In this document: positions 20,986 to 38,181 of the stretch, piece by piece
Position numbering within the stretch: the stretch's first letter is position 1
How the letters are laid out: each line of letters begins with the position of its first letter
Assembly (NCBI RefSeq): GCF_048128805.1
Contig: NC_135999.1
Coordinates: 22,245,659-22,309,658 of the forward strand
From: Centroberyx gerrardi
Taxonomy: Eukaryota; Chordata; Actinopteri; Beryciformes; Berycidae
Length of the DNA stretch: 64,000 nucleotides
Reading direction: 5' to 3'
Made by a program: the position numbers and the translations under genes
Notes under the pieces: generated by a model
What the model was told of the DNA's origin: nothing
What the model saw: only the letters and a program-made list of their open reading frames with translations
Databases searched by the model: none

Positions 20986-21282
20986 CTGAAAGAGTCCCAT
21001 GGTGATTTAGTCAAACTGAGTGAGAGTCTGGAGACTTGAAATGGGGCGGAAGGTGTTCAGTTTGAAGGTGGAGTGTTAGGTGGGAGGAGAGGAAGGTGTT
21101 CCTTTACGTGTTGCACCTATGAATCTATGAATCTGGGACAGGACAAATAGTCCCTCCATATCACTCACAATCTCACTGGCAGAGTGGCTGACCTCTGCCT
21201 CAACACTGAACTGTATAATAAGTAACCATACTGAGGTCTCAGATGCCAGTGGAAGGCTGTAAAACGTCTTTCCTGACATCAA
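20986..21282 (-). promoter_or_regulatory. candidate 5' exon / upstream region of the mosaic gene
   Basis: The minus strand has CACCATGGGACTCTTTCAG and donor GTAGGC at 20985. In this reading the ATG (21000-20998) sits in a strong Kozak context but would open only a 23-codon upstream ORF running past the main ATG of the next exon. The transcription start is not identified. Confidence 0.3.
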
Positions 21283-23079
21283 AGCTCACTGAGAGAAAAA
21301 AAAAAAAGTGAAAATGTGTTATGATGAAAATGCACCATCATCATGCATGTGCCAGCATGTGTGTGTGTGTGTGGGGGGGGGGGGGGGGCAAGAAGGGACA
21401 GAAGCAGGAAGATATCAAGTTTACATATCAAGTATGAGTTCTTGCATTCTGTATCTATCTAGATTTGACTATAATGTTTTATGATATCACAGTAAGTCTG
21501 TAATGAAATGAAATGTTTCAAGTACATTCACGTTAGGTTGCCATCTACTGGTAGCCTAGTGACACTGCAAAAGTTGGAAGGTGAAACTGCTGTGTGGGCA
21601 GTGGCAGCAAGGGATATCTGGGAAATCTGAAGTGGCAACACAACTCTCAGAGTCAACTGTGTGTGTGTGTGTGTGTGTGTGTGCTTTCACACATACAAGT
21701 GTACAACTGCTTTGTTTAGTTCAGGTTCCACACAAGACAGAGTGACTCTTTGATATGGGAACTGTTTAGAGGCCTGTTTCCGACTCAGAACAGCTTGCGA
21801 TTGTATGGCTAATCATTTGTTTCCCACTGGGTCCATGTGATGGAGACATGGATCCCAGCACAGTCCTAGTCTTTACTGAGGTCCTCCTGTTCCAGAACAG
21901 TCTCACTCTTTATTAATATCGTTAAACGATGTCAAATAAATGGGTATTATATAATAAAAGTAAAAATAAAGTGTATTAGTTTAGAGTTTCAAATTCTGTG
22001 ATAATACCTACCTCCCCTACATTTCTACATTTTTTTCCACTTAAGAATGGTGTATTTAGTGATTTGTGTACATCTCAGGCAAAAAAAAAAGTAGCATAAC
22101 ACAATATAAAAAAAGGGATGCTAAAATGTATGCAGACTTTATACATTTCATGTCTTGCATGTCTTTTCTTTTCTGGATAACTTATCAAAAAGCCATAGGT
22201 TCAAGTGCATGAGCGGTCCAAGTGTGATAATGTGAAAAACACATAAATAAAATGCGCTGAAAACTACTTCCATTCAAGGAAAGCAATACAAACAATGATA
22301 CTGATTGGTTGTTTACATTATGTGAATGAATTTGGTCTCATAATTGCAGAAAAGTCACTTTTCAAACTAACCCTAACACATTTCATGAACATGTTCAGTT
22401 GCCCCAATGATTAAAACTTTATGCATTTGACCCATTAAAGATAATTAAAAGAGACTAAGAATAAAAGAAAAGAAAAAATCAATTTATTTTTAAAAAGCAG
22501 TATGGGTGGGTAAAGCAGACATCCAAGTCATCAGATTTTAAGTATAAATTCCCCACCAAACAATCAGCCATGCACAATAAGAAATGTTTTACTTCACAGA
22601 AAGTTTACAGTTAGCAAAATGCACATATAATTTCAGGTAGGTTGAAGATGACACAGAATAAGCTTGTAAAATTGATAAGGCTGATACGGTTGTGAAGGCT
22701 CTCCACAATGGTTGATGAACTCTTCAATGTGATGACTGTTCTCAGTTTAGGTTAAGTTTTAACTTAACAACATATGTTGGTCAATGGAAATATATCAGAC
22801 TGTCTGTTTGCATGTCCATCTGCTTGTCTGTGTGGAATACATATCTGACTACGTTGTCAACTGATATACTGTATATTGATAGTGATATTTATTTTTATTC
22901 ATGCACCTCAGGTCTCCTGCATATACTCCTAAATTAACTGAAGTACCATACATATGAAGTATGATGACATTTGTGCCTCACAGAATCCACATTTTCTGCA
23001 ACATATCTAAAGTCTTTCATAATCATCAAAATCATAAAAAACATTTACTGAAATGGAAGTAATTTTACTATAAAACACA
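21283..23079. other. intergenic, microsatellites only
   Basis: A GT tract followed by about 16 G lies at 21359-21388, and a GT microsatellite at 21658-21683. The rest is AT-rich with no ORF carrying family signatures. Confidence 0.6.
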
Positions 23080-23085
23080 TTTATT
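23080..23085 (-). terminator. poly(A) signal AATAAA of ptgr1
   Basis: TTTATT on the plus strand, 20 bases after the stop codon of ptgr1, implying a very short 3' UTR. Confidence 0.6.
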
Positions 23086-23105
23086 AGTTCATCTTTGCAT
23101 TGTCT

Positions 23106-27617
<4,512 letters not shown>

Positions 27618-27802
27618 GGTTCTCTGTTGTTAATAACTGAAAAAAACAGAGAGAGTTAGCAAGTGGTGAGAGAGAAAAATCATAGGCAGAAAGGGAAAAG
27701 AGAAGGAAAAAACTGTTGAGGGTCATGTGGTGTAGTTTGCACACTGCATGTACACGTAAGAGCATGGGTGGGCGTGCTCTATGGGCGAGCTGATGTTGCA
27801 AC

Positions 27803-27838
<36 letters not shown>

Positions 27839-28950
27839 CAACATGAAGTCTTGTTAGTTTTAACACAGTATACAGGGCACATTGAAATGTCAGAAATATA
27901 TATTGTAGTAAATTTATATTTATTATAGGTGCAATACATTTAAATACATGTTTAAATATTTACAATAGGCCTACATATTCACCATGTGTGGGTATTACTG
28001 AAAAGTTTTGCAAATTCCTACAGTAATAATAGCAGCAGTGCAGCAGTGCAGCAGTGCAGCAGTGCAGCGGTCTCCTTGCATCTTTTCCATCAATCATCTT
28101 TTCCAAAAGTGTCACTCGTCAAAACACACGTCAACTGAGCAAAATTGGTGGTGACAGACTCAGTTCCCCCTTCAGCTTCAGAAACAGCAGATGTCCATAG
28201 GAGTAATGAAACACAATAATCTTGGACACATGGAGGCCTCTTGACTAGCTTCATGGGATCAAAAACGAATCATGTGATTTTCTGTCACAAGCAGTTTTTA
28301 CTGTTTCTACTGCTTACTGTAGCAACAACTGACAATGTAAGGATGTTATAAAAATAACTTTCATTTTATTATGTTCTCCTGTTGGCTCTTATACAACGAT
28401 GGTGAAGAAAGGTGGGGCATTTGATCTGAACAACTACCACTAGACTTTAACTTCAACTATAGGGTATTCCTCTGCAACATGCAAGAAAGCTAGTGTGCTC
28501 AGGGCGTGCCCACAGAGAAAAGCTCCTTGGATGGCGGAAAGCAATGACAGGGTGGGTGATGTCATCGTCTTAGGCAAACTCAGGGACGAGGGACATGTGC
28601 TTGCAAAAAGAAAAAGAACATCAAAGGTAGCCAATAAGAGGAAATCTGCAGTCGATTGACACTGGAGGTACAGCTGCAGTTGGAAGTTGTTCAAAATCAG
28701 TTAAGCACAGGGTTGGGGAAGCTTCCATATCCAAGAACCAGAACCAGACAGAAGAGACACGGAGAGGCCACATCAGGACTTTCATCTATATACGTATAAT
28801 ATGGGCAAAATTATGTGAATGAAAAGTACACATAGACATACTACAAAATAAAACAAAGTAATCAAAGTATTCACTTTATTTTTCAGTAATCAGTACTTTT
28901 TACTTTTTTATTTTACAAGCATCTGTAATCTGACTAGGCTATATATGTTT
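27618..28950. other. ptgr1 upstream region and intergenic DNA
   Basis: Contains a TG microsatellite at 27805-27836 and a CAGTGCAG repeat at about 28030-28075. A minus-strand ORF of 84 codons at 28440-28694 (tail HVAEEYPIVEVKV) follows a pyrimidine-rich stretch, but no family was recognised. The ptgr1 promoter should lie near 27620-28000; no clear TATA box was seen. Confidence 0.4.
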
Positions 28951-28959
28951 TTGCAATAC

Positions 28960-29830
28960 CTGTGACACTGTAATGTATTATTTGTAATCAGTTACTTGCC
29001 TACCCTGTTTATACACATAAGACCCAACAGAACCCACATTAGTAAATCCTTGTGTGTGCAGTGATTCATCACACTAGTAGCACAAGAAATACAAGGTGAA
29101 CTCTTTTATTTGTAATTTGTCATTCTAATGTTTTTGTAAATATGATTGAAGCACCTGAGCACAAGTAGGCTATTTGTAGATAGTTAAAGAGCAAGTCAAT
29201 AGTAAAGAAAAGAAAATTCTGAACCAAGAGGTGATCTGATTTCTAGAATACCAGCAAGCCAGTCATTATTGCAAAATAATCCCAGTCAGAGTGATTCAAG
29301 TCCCTGATGCGTGGCGGGGCTTATTTTGCATTATTACTTGGCCTTGTTCAATACTCAATTCTGATTGGCCAATGAACGCATTCTGAGGTCTCTTATTTCT
29401 GAACAACAGACCACTGTTTCACATAAACTGTTTCAAATCGAATCATATCACTCCACAGTCAGGAAGCCTGGTCCATTTTGTTGGATTTACTAATGGTGCT
29501 TATTAGAAATAACAGACCTTAAACTGCCTTCACTGGCCAATCAGAATTGAGTATTTAACAAAACAATATAATAATTTGCACTAATGCACCAACAACTTAT
29601 CATTCATTTTCTACAACAAAGACTACTTTTAAACTGAAATTGCCTTTGCTATGCCACTGCAAGTACAAAATAAGTGGAAAAAAAAAAAAAATCAATTAGA
29701 TCGCAATTTGACTATAGCATAATAATGCAGCCATGCCACACAGCAATTTACAGTTAAGAAAAACATTGATTGGTTGGTTTATATATGGCCCAATATGGCG
29801 TTTTTTTTGTTTGTTTGCAAAACACTGTGT
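28960..29830. repeat. flank of lectin unit A, homologous to 49,290-49,860 and 63,450-63,960
   Basis: Shared landmarks include GTGATTCATCACAC, AGCACAAGAAATACAAGGTG and AAAGAGCAAG. It marks the left edge of the duplication family. An ATTC microsatellite follows at 29889-29913. Confidence 0.75.
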
Positions 29831-30220
29831 CATGTAATCTCATGTGGGATGGGCCATTAATTTGGCATGATACGAAAATAAAATGTCATTCATTCATTCA
29901 TTCATTCATTCATATAGCATATGCATATTATATTTTTTGCTGGGGTCCATTCCCCCAGAATCAATTTCAGCCACACATATTGAGCACACTTGTTTAAGGC
30001 CATCAGTGCCCCTCCACTTTCTTCTCCACCTTCTTTTTTCGCCAAAATAGGTTCAGAAATGGGGGTGTGGCTGACAGCATTTCTGGGGCCTGGATCCAGG
30101 CAAATATATTCCCCATTTACCACCCAATGGAGATAAAGCTCTGACATTACATCATGATCATCAGTACCAGACACTGGCCAGCAAGGTTGGCCATAGCTTA
30201 GGTCACTCTATATAGGAAAC

Positions 30221-32734
30221 CTACATCTCACAAATCCACTCTTGTTCTATTTTACAGTTCTCATCATTCCAGTCCCCTTTCCCTGTCGCACGATGCCAGA
30301 ATTCCACACAGTCCTGGTTTCTCCCATCAAAGCTGTTGGGCTGGTCTTTGCCCCAGTACCTGCAGTACAGAGAGACATCCAAAAGGAGAATAAATGTTGT
30401 TTCCATGACTTTACCAATCCCTGGACGATTGAAAACAACAAAGAGGATATGAATTAATTAATAGTGGCAAGAAAAACAGTTGTTGTTGTTTTTTTCAATA
30501 TCATGCAGAGGTATGAGTTCAGTCTCTTACGCTGTGGTCAGTGACGTCCCGTCCACCCACTTCCAATGTGCTTCTACTCCTTCGTCAGTTAAGCCAATCC
30601 AGACTTCTTTGTCAGCTCCATACAAACCATTGATGAATGACTTAGAGGGAAGAGAGAGAAAATTCAAAACATTATTGCAATGTTTTTCACGCAAATTTAC
30701 GTGAACAAGCGCACAGCAACACATACTTGCACACATACATATAAATGCAAGCGCACACAGATAAACGCACCATTTCTTCTGGGCTGTTGATGATTGCCAG
30801 GTCTGCCCCTTTGCTTTGACAGTCCTGTCTGCTCTGGATCCAGGATTTACGGACAGTAGAAGTGAAGTAGCAGCTATTCTGAAACTTCTTCCAGCCAGGA
30901 AGACAAGTTTCTGCAAATTTAATATATACATTGATCAATAAGTAGATAGTGAGAACAAGTCAGTGCTCCCTGCCATCATTTTGGAGTATTTCCATTCTTT
31001 AAATAGTTTTTGATGGTTCCTCGTGGTCAAAAAGTGTATACCTTTATTGATTTGTTTTTCACCAAATGGAATTGTCAGCAAACATGACTTTTCACTTGTG
31101 CTGTGTGTTAAGAGTGGAGCAGAGCAGCCCACCTTTCTCAATAATACACCTTCCTTAATTGTTGAAAGAATAACATCCAAGGCCGGATTGCAATCCAAGC
31201 CTAACCTAGACAACGTTCTGAAAGGAGAGCTCTCAACTATTACAAAAGTATGCATTGCTTTTCCTTAACTGTTTCTAGAATTAATGCTGACTACAAAGAT
31301 CCAAACTATGCTTTTTCCCAGACAAGGAACCATTTGGGTGAATTATGCTGAATTAATTATTTTATTTCTGTTTCCTTTTGCTTACCTCTCATCGTTGCAT
31401 TCAGTCTCTCAACTTCCCTCTGTAACTGCTCTCTCTCTGCAGTCAGGTTGTCGCATCTCATCTTTAACTTGTCTCTCTCCGCAGTTGTGTTGTTGTAACT
31501 GATCTGTAGCTGGTCTCGTTGTTGAATCAAAGCAGCATAACTAGCCTGCAGCTGGTTTGTCCCTTTTTCAAGTAAGTTGTAACTGGCCTGTAAATTGTCT
31601 CTCTCCTTAGTCAGGTTGTTGTGACTGCTCTGTAACTTGTCTTTCTCACTGGTGGAGGAGTTGTGGCTGATCTGTAACTTCTCTACTTCCTTAATCATGG
31701 AGTTGTAACTAATCTGCAACTGCTCTCTTGATCTGGTCAGGTTGTTGTATCTGTTGTGTAAATTGTCCTTGTCTTTGGTCAGTGAGTTGTAATTGGTCTG
31801 TAACTCATTTGTCCGTTTGACCACTGAATTGTAACTTGTTTGTAACAAGTCTTTGGCTTTAGTCAAGGCATCGTTATTAGTCTGCAATTGGCCTTGACTG
31901 TTTTTTAGCTGGTCTTTCTCTTTTGTTAAAGCATTGTTACTGGTCCGTAAGTGGCTTTCACTAATTTTAAGATTGTTTCTTTCTTTTGTCAGAATATCGT
32001 TATTGGTCCGTAATTGGTCTCTCTGTCTAGTTAAGTAATCGGTATTGCTCTGTAACCGGGTTTGGATGCCTTGTAGTTCCCTTTTGTCTTTAAGCGTGGT
32101 CTTCAGGTTCTCCTGTATGTTGTCTTTCTCTTTAGTCATGGCATTGTAGCTGTTCTCTTGGTCTCTCTTTACATTGCGATCTGCAGAAGAAGTGAGATAT
32201 TGATAAACGTGTCCTGGATTAATGATCTCATCTCAGGTAACTTCTAAAAAGATTAGAATATTTGACAAAATAGAAAGGTAGACTCACAGTGGACTCCCTG
32301 GCCTATGATCCCAGCCAGCAGGAGAACACACAACAGCCCCAGAAGGACTACAGTGGGCCTGAGAGGGCTCTTTCTCAACTCATGAACTGAATCACAGGAA
32401 GCAGTAGAAATGTAAAAAAAAGATGAAGTGATCTGAGGAAATTGTGGTTTTGTCAGCATGAGGGTAAATGTGGCTGACTAGGATATTGAACGGTTTCATT
32501 GCAAAATGCACCAAGTATATATGATTCTGTTGCTATTTTGAAGGTCCTGAAAAAGTATTGAATTGGCAAACAACTTAGACATTTCCACAGTGAGATTAAC
32601 TTTAACAAAAGCATGGTGGCTATCTCCTTTTGGAATGAAGCACTCATTTTATTACCTGAATATTGAAACCTGCTGCCATCCGCTGTAAGGAGCTTATAGC
32701 CATTTCGACCGTCATCAATGTCCATGGTTGTCAT
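30221..32734 (-). CDS. C-type lectin receptor A (CD209/CLEC4-like), type II membrane protein
   Basis: Exons 32734-32656, 32386-32288, 32180-31386, 30910-30771, 30640-30531, 30359-30221; phases agree (1,362 nt, 453 residues). The cytoplasmic tail begins [20 protein letters not shown] and has the YKLL endocytic motif. The membrane segment [17 protein letters not shown] is on its own exon. The single 795-nt stalk exon encodes about 18 coiled-coil repeats of 14 residues ([14 protein letters not shown] type) rich in N-glycosylation sequons. Three exons encode the lectin domain: [38 protein letters not shown] and GDWNDENC, ending WICEM. The Ca2+-site motif is QPN. An upstream in-frame ATG at 32761 adds MVARQSDST. 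Pathogen or glycoprotein uptake is inferred from the family. Copy A alone has a Cys in the stalk (KMRCDNLT). Confidence 0.92.
31386..32180 (-). repeat. 42-bp tandem repeat encoding the lectin A stalk
   Basis: The exon is a coding minisatellite: 14-residue units such as [28 protein letters not shown] and [14 protein letters not shown], two heptads each with Leu at the first position. The same 795-nt length occurs in copies B (39596-40390) and C (52739-53533). Confidence 0.92.
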
Positions 32735-34720
32735 CGTAGAGTCACTCTGTCTGGCAACCATCTCTGCATCTGCTTCATGGGTTTGACCTCATCAAAGTCT
32801 TATCAGAATTTCTGTAAACAAAAGATTTCACAGTCAGACTGAATTTTGGTAGCACTTTATAATAAGATTGTATTACCTAACATGAGTTAAACCTGCAATA
32901 AGCGATTTCAGACCCTATAACCAATCCTGAAACTAACATGTGCTACGTGGAGATTTTTTTGAGACGTAATTATATAAACAATTAGCCACACACGTGGGCC
33001 AGCTGTGTTGTTGTTTTCATCTCTTTTCTAAAGCTTGTTGTCAAACTCGGACTGAATCAGAGCTCCTCCCAGTCCATTCAGTAGCTTTTCATTTTAGTGA
33101 CAAGTACCTTGTCTCCTCCCTCACTGTTTGAAAGTGGCGCTCTCCCCCTCCCATCCCTGAAAAACATTCTTGTAATGGCGGAATCGATGAAGCGAGCGAG
33201 TAAACTTGTTCAAGTAGTAAACTTGCTAAAGTTCTAAAACTGAGACAGATCAGTCATTGACCAGTATTAGTCATTGATCAGTATTTACAAATACATTTGT
33301 TAATTACTTAGTCAACATGAAAAAAAAAATTCATGCCTTAAAGGATAAGGCTGGTGTTTTTTAATGCATTGCTTACCGTCAACAAATCCTATGAAAATAG
33401 CAAAATCAACAATGCTATACTCTACTTCTGTTACTTTCTGACTTCCCACGTATCGTTTTTAGCCGTCAACCCGGAAGTCATTGGCTCCAATTGTAAGCTA
33501 AAAACCTTGAAATACAGCTCACAAAGACAAAGTTTCAATTTTAAAGGGGGGGTATCCTAGGATGTGGCAATTCTTAGTATTTATGGTGATTTTGGTTCTT
33601 GGAGGTGTGAAGTAATCACAGTAAAAAAAAAATGGAATCATGTTACTATGCTGTTTCCCCACAGTCACCAACTATAAAACATGTCCCCTTGTACAAGCCA
33701 GTCAGATTTTGCTCCAGTTTCTATGTAGACACTGGACTGTCTGAAATCGACCAATCAGTGCAAAGAGGAGGGCGGGCCTTCCAGAATGGCCAGCCAATCA
33801 GAGCAGTAGCTCATTAGCATATGAAGGTGCTTATGTAAAACAACCTATTTTCTTGTAGGCGGGAAACAAACACTGGGAAGTGAATAGCTAAAGATATAAC
33901 TAAACGATTTTTACTGAAAAAAACTTAACAGATGTATTTTATAGACACCAGGTAATTATATAAAATTGCTGAAAAAGCAAATGATACCCCTCCTTTAAAA
34001 ATCGCTAACTGTTACCACGAAAAGTCAGACTGTTGTAGTTATTACCAAATCAAATTCAAATGGGAACAAATGCTTCATTACGCTGGGGACTATTTTCGGT
34101 GCTACGGAACTACTTTCCTGAGATCGCAAATGTGTTTACAGCTTATTAAGTTGTTTGAGGAAAAAGTCGGCTGGCCCAGTGCATCGCGATGATGAAATAT
34201 GCTGCCCAGAGCAACGGCATGGCTCTTTGAAGTGTTTTTAATCGTTTTTTTAATACAATGGAGTTCTATGGCTTCATTGGGCACCGGCTACATGGACGAG
34301 ACTTGTTGGCAAAACAAAATCATTGCTGATTTTGTTATTTTCATAGGATTTGTTGACGGTAAGCAATGCATTAAAAAACACCAGCCTTATCCTTTAAGCA
34401 TTTGTTCACCATCAATTAATGCATTAACTCGTTAGTTAATGCAACCTTATTATAAAGTGTTACCAAGTGTTACCAGAATATTTAAACGATCTAACTACAC
34501 CCTCTTTCCTCTTACATCTCCTTTGAATTGCATCCCCCTCTCACTTATTTACCTCCTCTACTTGCCCCAGTATGTTCATGTCTTAAAGAAAGACAATAAA
34601 GAAAATAAGAAGTAGTGTAAGTTGAAAATAAAGTAAGTCTTACCTGGGCTAGATAATGACAAATACAGCAAAACAACTGGAAATAAAATGATACTCCTCT
34701 TGAGCAATCAAGAAAACCAA
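32735..34720 (-). promoter_or_regulatory. 5' leader of lectin A
   Basis: The start-codon exon extends to an acceptor TTTACAG at 32812. A leader exon ends at donor CCCAG|GTAAGA (34644). The leader intron contains the piggyBac-like MITE. An ATG at about 32778 opens a 15-codon upstream ORF. In copy A the leader exon lacks the ATG seen in B and C. Confidence 0.5.
33342..34393. mobile_element. piggyBac-like MITE with TTAA target duplication
   Basis: 1,052 bp with ends AGGATAAGGCTGGTG and CACCAGCCTTATCCT. Terminal inverted repeats extend about 70 bp and are imperfect. It is flanked by TTAA at 33338-33341 and 34394-34397. The paralogous sites at 41,480 and 54,642 are empty and carry a single TTAA. 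There is no transposase. Confidence 0.88.
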
Positions 34721-36860
34721 TGCAGAAGCATTGGTTTTGTGTGTGTCATGTTACACCACCCTTGAATCCTTGTGATATTTTCTTTATACTTGTGGTCAGT
34801 GGGGCGGGAATTGAGGGTTGGTCAGGAGGTGGAGAGAGAGCCTGGGGCAGTCCAAGAGGCATACCTGCACCCATTTACCCTCTGTCTATGTACATTATTT
34901 GTCTGTTTCAGTAGATGCTGGTAGGAAAGCCGTTGTACTGATGGACGAGACTGCGTAGTATACAGATTTACTGACACACATATATACAGTATATCACATA
35001 TATGACGCACATATACCTGTATACCTGAGCACTGAAGACCAGTGCTCCATGGCAACATCACTTTCACAATCAGTGGTTCAATGTGACATGAAAAATTATG
35101 AGGAAGTTCAGATTTCGCAGAACACAGAAATGCTGACCATGCTGTTTCAATAGTTCAGCGATCAACATGCTGTCTGAAACTTATCTGAATCAGGAGTCAG
35201 CTCAGTTACTTCAGTTCAGTTCCTCCAGTGAACTTAAAGTTTGCCTATTTTATGCTGTACTTAAAAGTTATGGAGTGGGCTTATAGTTCCACTGTGGTCA
35301 TAATAAAAACAACTAGCATGTGTACTTTTGATACTAGATAAAGACTGTATGTCTTAATGATATGAGAGTGCTGTTTGATAAGGTCTAGTGGATTGGCAGT
35401 TTAGCATAGAAATTAGTGTGTATTGTACTTCTAATCTAAATATATGATGCACATCATGTATGTTGCTGTAAATTCACAGATCTGCTTTCTTTACATTCCT
35501 ATATCCCTCTTATTGTTACATATACTGTATATATACGGTGTATATATATATATGTTTTTATTTTTATTTCTTTTTTTCTTTTTTTTTTTCTTCTTTTTTT
35601 TCTATTACTATTTTCTGCTGCAAGGACCCAATTTTCACAAGGGGATCATTAAGATTCAAGATTCAAGATTAGCTTAGTTGGTATGGCAATAAGTTTTATC
35701 TTATCTTATTCATTGAAGAGAGCAGGGTTTTTTTTCTTTCTTTTAGTCCTAGTAATTTTGGATGTGCAGATTATCATTTGTACAGATAGTAGATAAGAGC
35801 ATCAAAGATTTCTTTAGATAAATTTAAGTATTTTTAGTCTATTGTTACTTACTCCATGTAGAATATATATTGGCAAAACTCAGTAAATTTAGGGTTTCAA
35901 ACAATATACTTAACATACCTATTTTGAACCCAATTCCAACTTAATGGAGTCAACATAGCCTTGTACAATTTAATGTTCTCTCTTCTCTCTTAAAGGGCTG
36001 CATTTGATTTCCCCAAACGTGGTATCACCATGATAATCCATGATCCATGATGTTTTACCATGATCTCATGTTTTACCATAGTTGCTGGCTGGATTTCTGG
36101 CATTCTATGATACATTTGTGATATATACGTATATGCAATGTGTTCATCCAAATGGGGAAAAGTCAGACATTTTACTGTTGTTCTCACCCTGATTGTTAGT
36201 CTGATGTAAGCTACTGAATTATCTTTTCTAGTTCCATTTCCCTCAACCACCATATATGTAAGCTTAAAGGGTTTGGATCTTAAGCCTGTCAAGAGAAGTT
36301 ACCATGGGAAAAACTACTTAGTATGATAGACTATATTTCTAAATATGCTAAAGTATATTTATCAAAAGTGTGTTCAACCTTTACTAGTTTGAATAAGTAA
36401 TTATATGAAGGTTGAAAATATTTTATTTTACATCACCAACATGTTTCGGCATTATGCCTTCTTCACGGTGTCATGACACCCTGTTGGTGATGTAAAATAA
36501 ATATTTTCATATGGAGAGAAGTGTGCACCAAAGTAAAAAAAAATAGTATATTTTTCCATACTTAAAGTAGGCTACTGTATATTTTTAGTATATAAAGTGC
36601 GTTAAAAGTTTGTTTGAGTATATTTCTACCCATATGTACTTTTCAAAGAGTATACTGGCAGTTTAATTTTGGTATTTTTATGTACTTTAATGTACTAATT
36701 TAAAGTACAGATTTAGTATGAGTCATTAATATGCTGCAATTGTAGTCTAAGTACACTTATAAAAAGTATATTGAAATAGTTACCTCACTTAAGCTGTACT
36801 TTAGTATACTTTTTAAAAGTGTACTATTTTGGTAGCCAAAAGTAGTATAAGCAATAAGCA
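34720..36860. other. non-coding remainder of unit A
   Basis: 34,720-34,950 matches 42,080-42,290 of unit B, and 35,040-36,300 matches 46,270-47,150 without the insertions found there. Contains a T-rich tract at 35,565-35,610 and AT-rich sequence. No coding exon is supported. Confidence 0.55.
36402..36512. repeat. imperfect hairpin repeat
   Basis: ATTTTATTTTACATCACCAA and its near-inverse TTGGTGATGTAAAATAAATA flank a CATGTTTCGGCATTATGCC core, the centre of a widely dispersed fish repeat. Confidence 0.75.
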
Positions 36861-38181
36861 AACTCAGTTGACTGCTGTTGATTATGCTTTTATTTTACAT
36901 GCACGGGAGAAAGGTCATCACCCTAGCAGTGAAATGATTCTTCACAGTGGACACTGGATACCTACTGGTATTTATGCTTTGCTCTGGGAGGAGCTAAGTA
37001 GTAAGAAGTGGAAACTTACATACAGTGACACCTACAGGCCTATAGTGGCACACAGTTTATATTCACAATTCCTCCACATTAGCCAGCAGCAGCTACTCAA
37101 CAATTGTTTGTCCACTTTATTATCTCCTTATTAGCTGATTTTCCATGCCATTTACTAATAAATGCCAAAAATTTTCAAAATCTTTACTTTCTTGTATCTT
37201 CACTGGAAATCAATGTATTTTCAATGGTTACCTCATGTCATACCACTAGGCAGAATAAAAATTCCAAGCAATACCATCACATATTTTTGAACAATTACGC
37301 TCCTCCGCCCCTCTTTCAAGAACTGATATCACATTGGTTTACACTGTCGAATGAACCCTCCCCACGTTATGTCCTGGCCCAATATCCTGTTTCAACAGGA
37401 AACACATCAAGAGAGCAAGATGCTCTCAAAAATGTTGTTTCATTGTGACTTTAAAATGGGTACAACCGCCACAGTTGCTATGTCACTCCCTGCCTGGGAA
37501 TCCATTAATGAGAGTGCCATTGTGCCCTTTGTCATTGGATCATCCTCAACCAATCACAGTAGCAAATGAGTGTGACATAATCTGACACTTTCCTCACCTG
37601 GGTAGACTGATCTGTAAAAAATTATTTATTTGTTAAAAATGCCACAGTTAGTTGATAGTTTCCTTATTTCAGTGTATCCCATACAGAACGATAGCTCCAA
37701 TATCTACTAATGTGAAACTGGGATCAGGTGCTAACAGGTATAAACTGTACAGAATGTATTTTTGAAAATCTCAGTACAATGCTAATATGATAATTAGCCT
37801 CTCTAAACCCATCTGCTCTAGCACCAGCAGGGCCAACTGGTAAATTAAACTTTTTCCAAATCCAAGTTCCAAAGTTACTCATCACAACAAAATACATTTT
37901 AGTTCTCAATGTCAACAACGCTTTAGGTTTGTGTGTAATTTGGTCAAATACAACTTTGGAACGGAAGCTATCTGCTCCTCTGAAACGAAGATGTTTGCTT
38001 CAGTTGCCCTTATTTTGCCATTAACGCCAATACACTGAGAGCAGATCCTATGTGCGATTTTTTTCCCTAACACGCTTCACAGTTGTATTTGTTCGACCCT
38101 GAAACTGAGGTTGAATAAGATCTCTGACCTACCATACACTGACCAGAAAGGTTGGCTATAAGGCCATTCTATATAGGAAAT

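Noticed and set aside
28025-28075. CAGTGCAG repeat considered as a CRISPR-like or RNA element
   Set aside because: Simple short tandem repeat with no spacers, in a vertebrate genome.
28440-28694. minus-strand ORF with a plausible acceptor and tail HVAEEYPIVEVKV
   Set aside because: No recognisable family and no partner exon in phase; kept only as a remark.
30527-30931. minus-strand ORF starting [14 protein letters not shown]
   Set aside because: Out-of-frame reading through the lectin exon and its intron. The true frame gives [14 protein letters not shown].
33632-33817. ORF of 61 codons
   Set aside because: Lies inside the piggyBac-like MITE and resembles no transposase.
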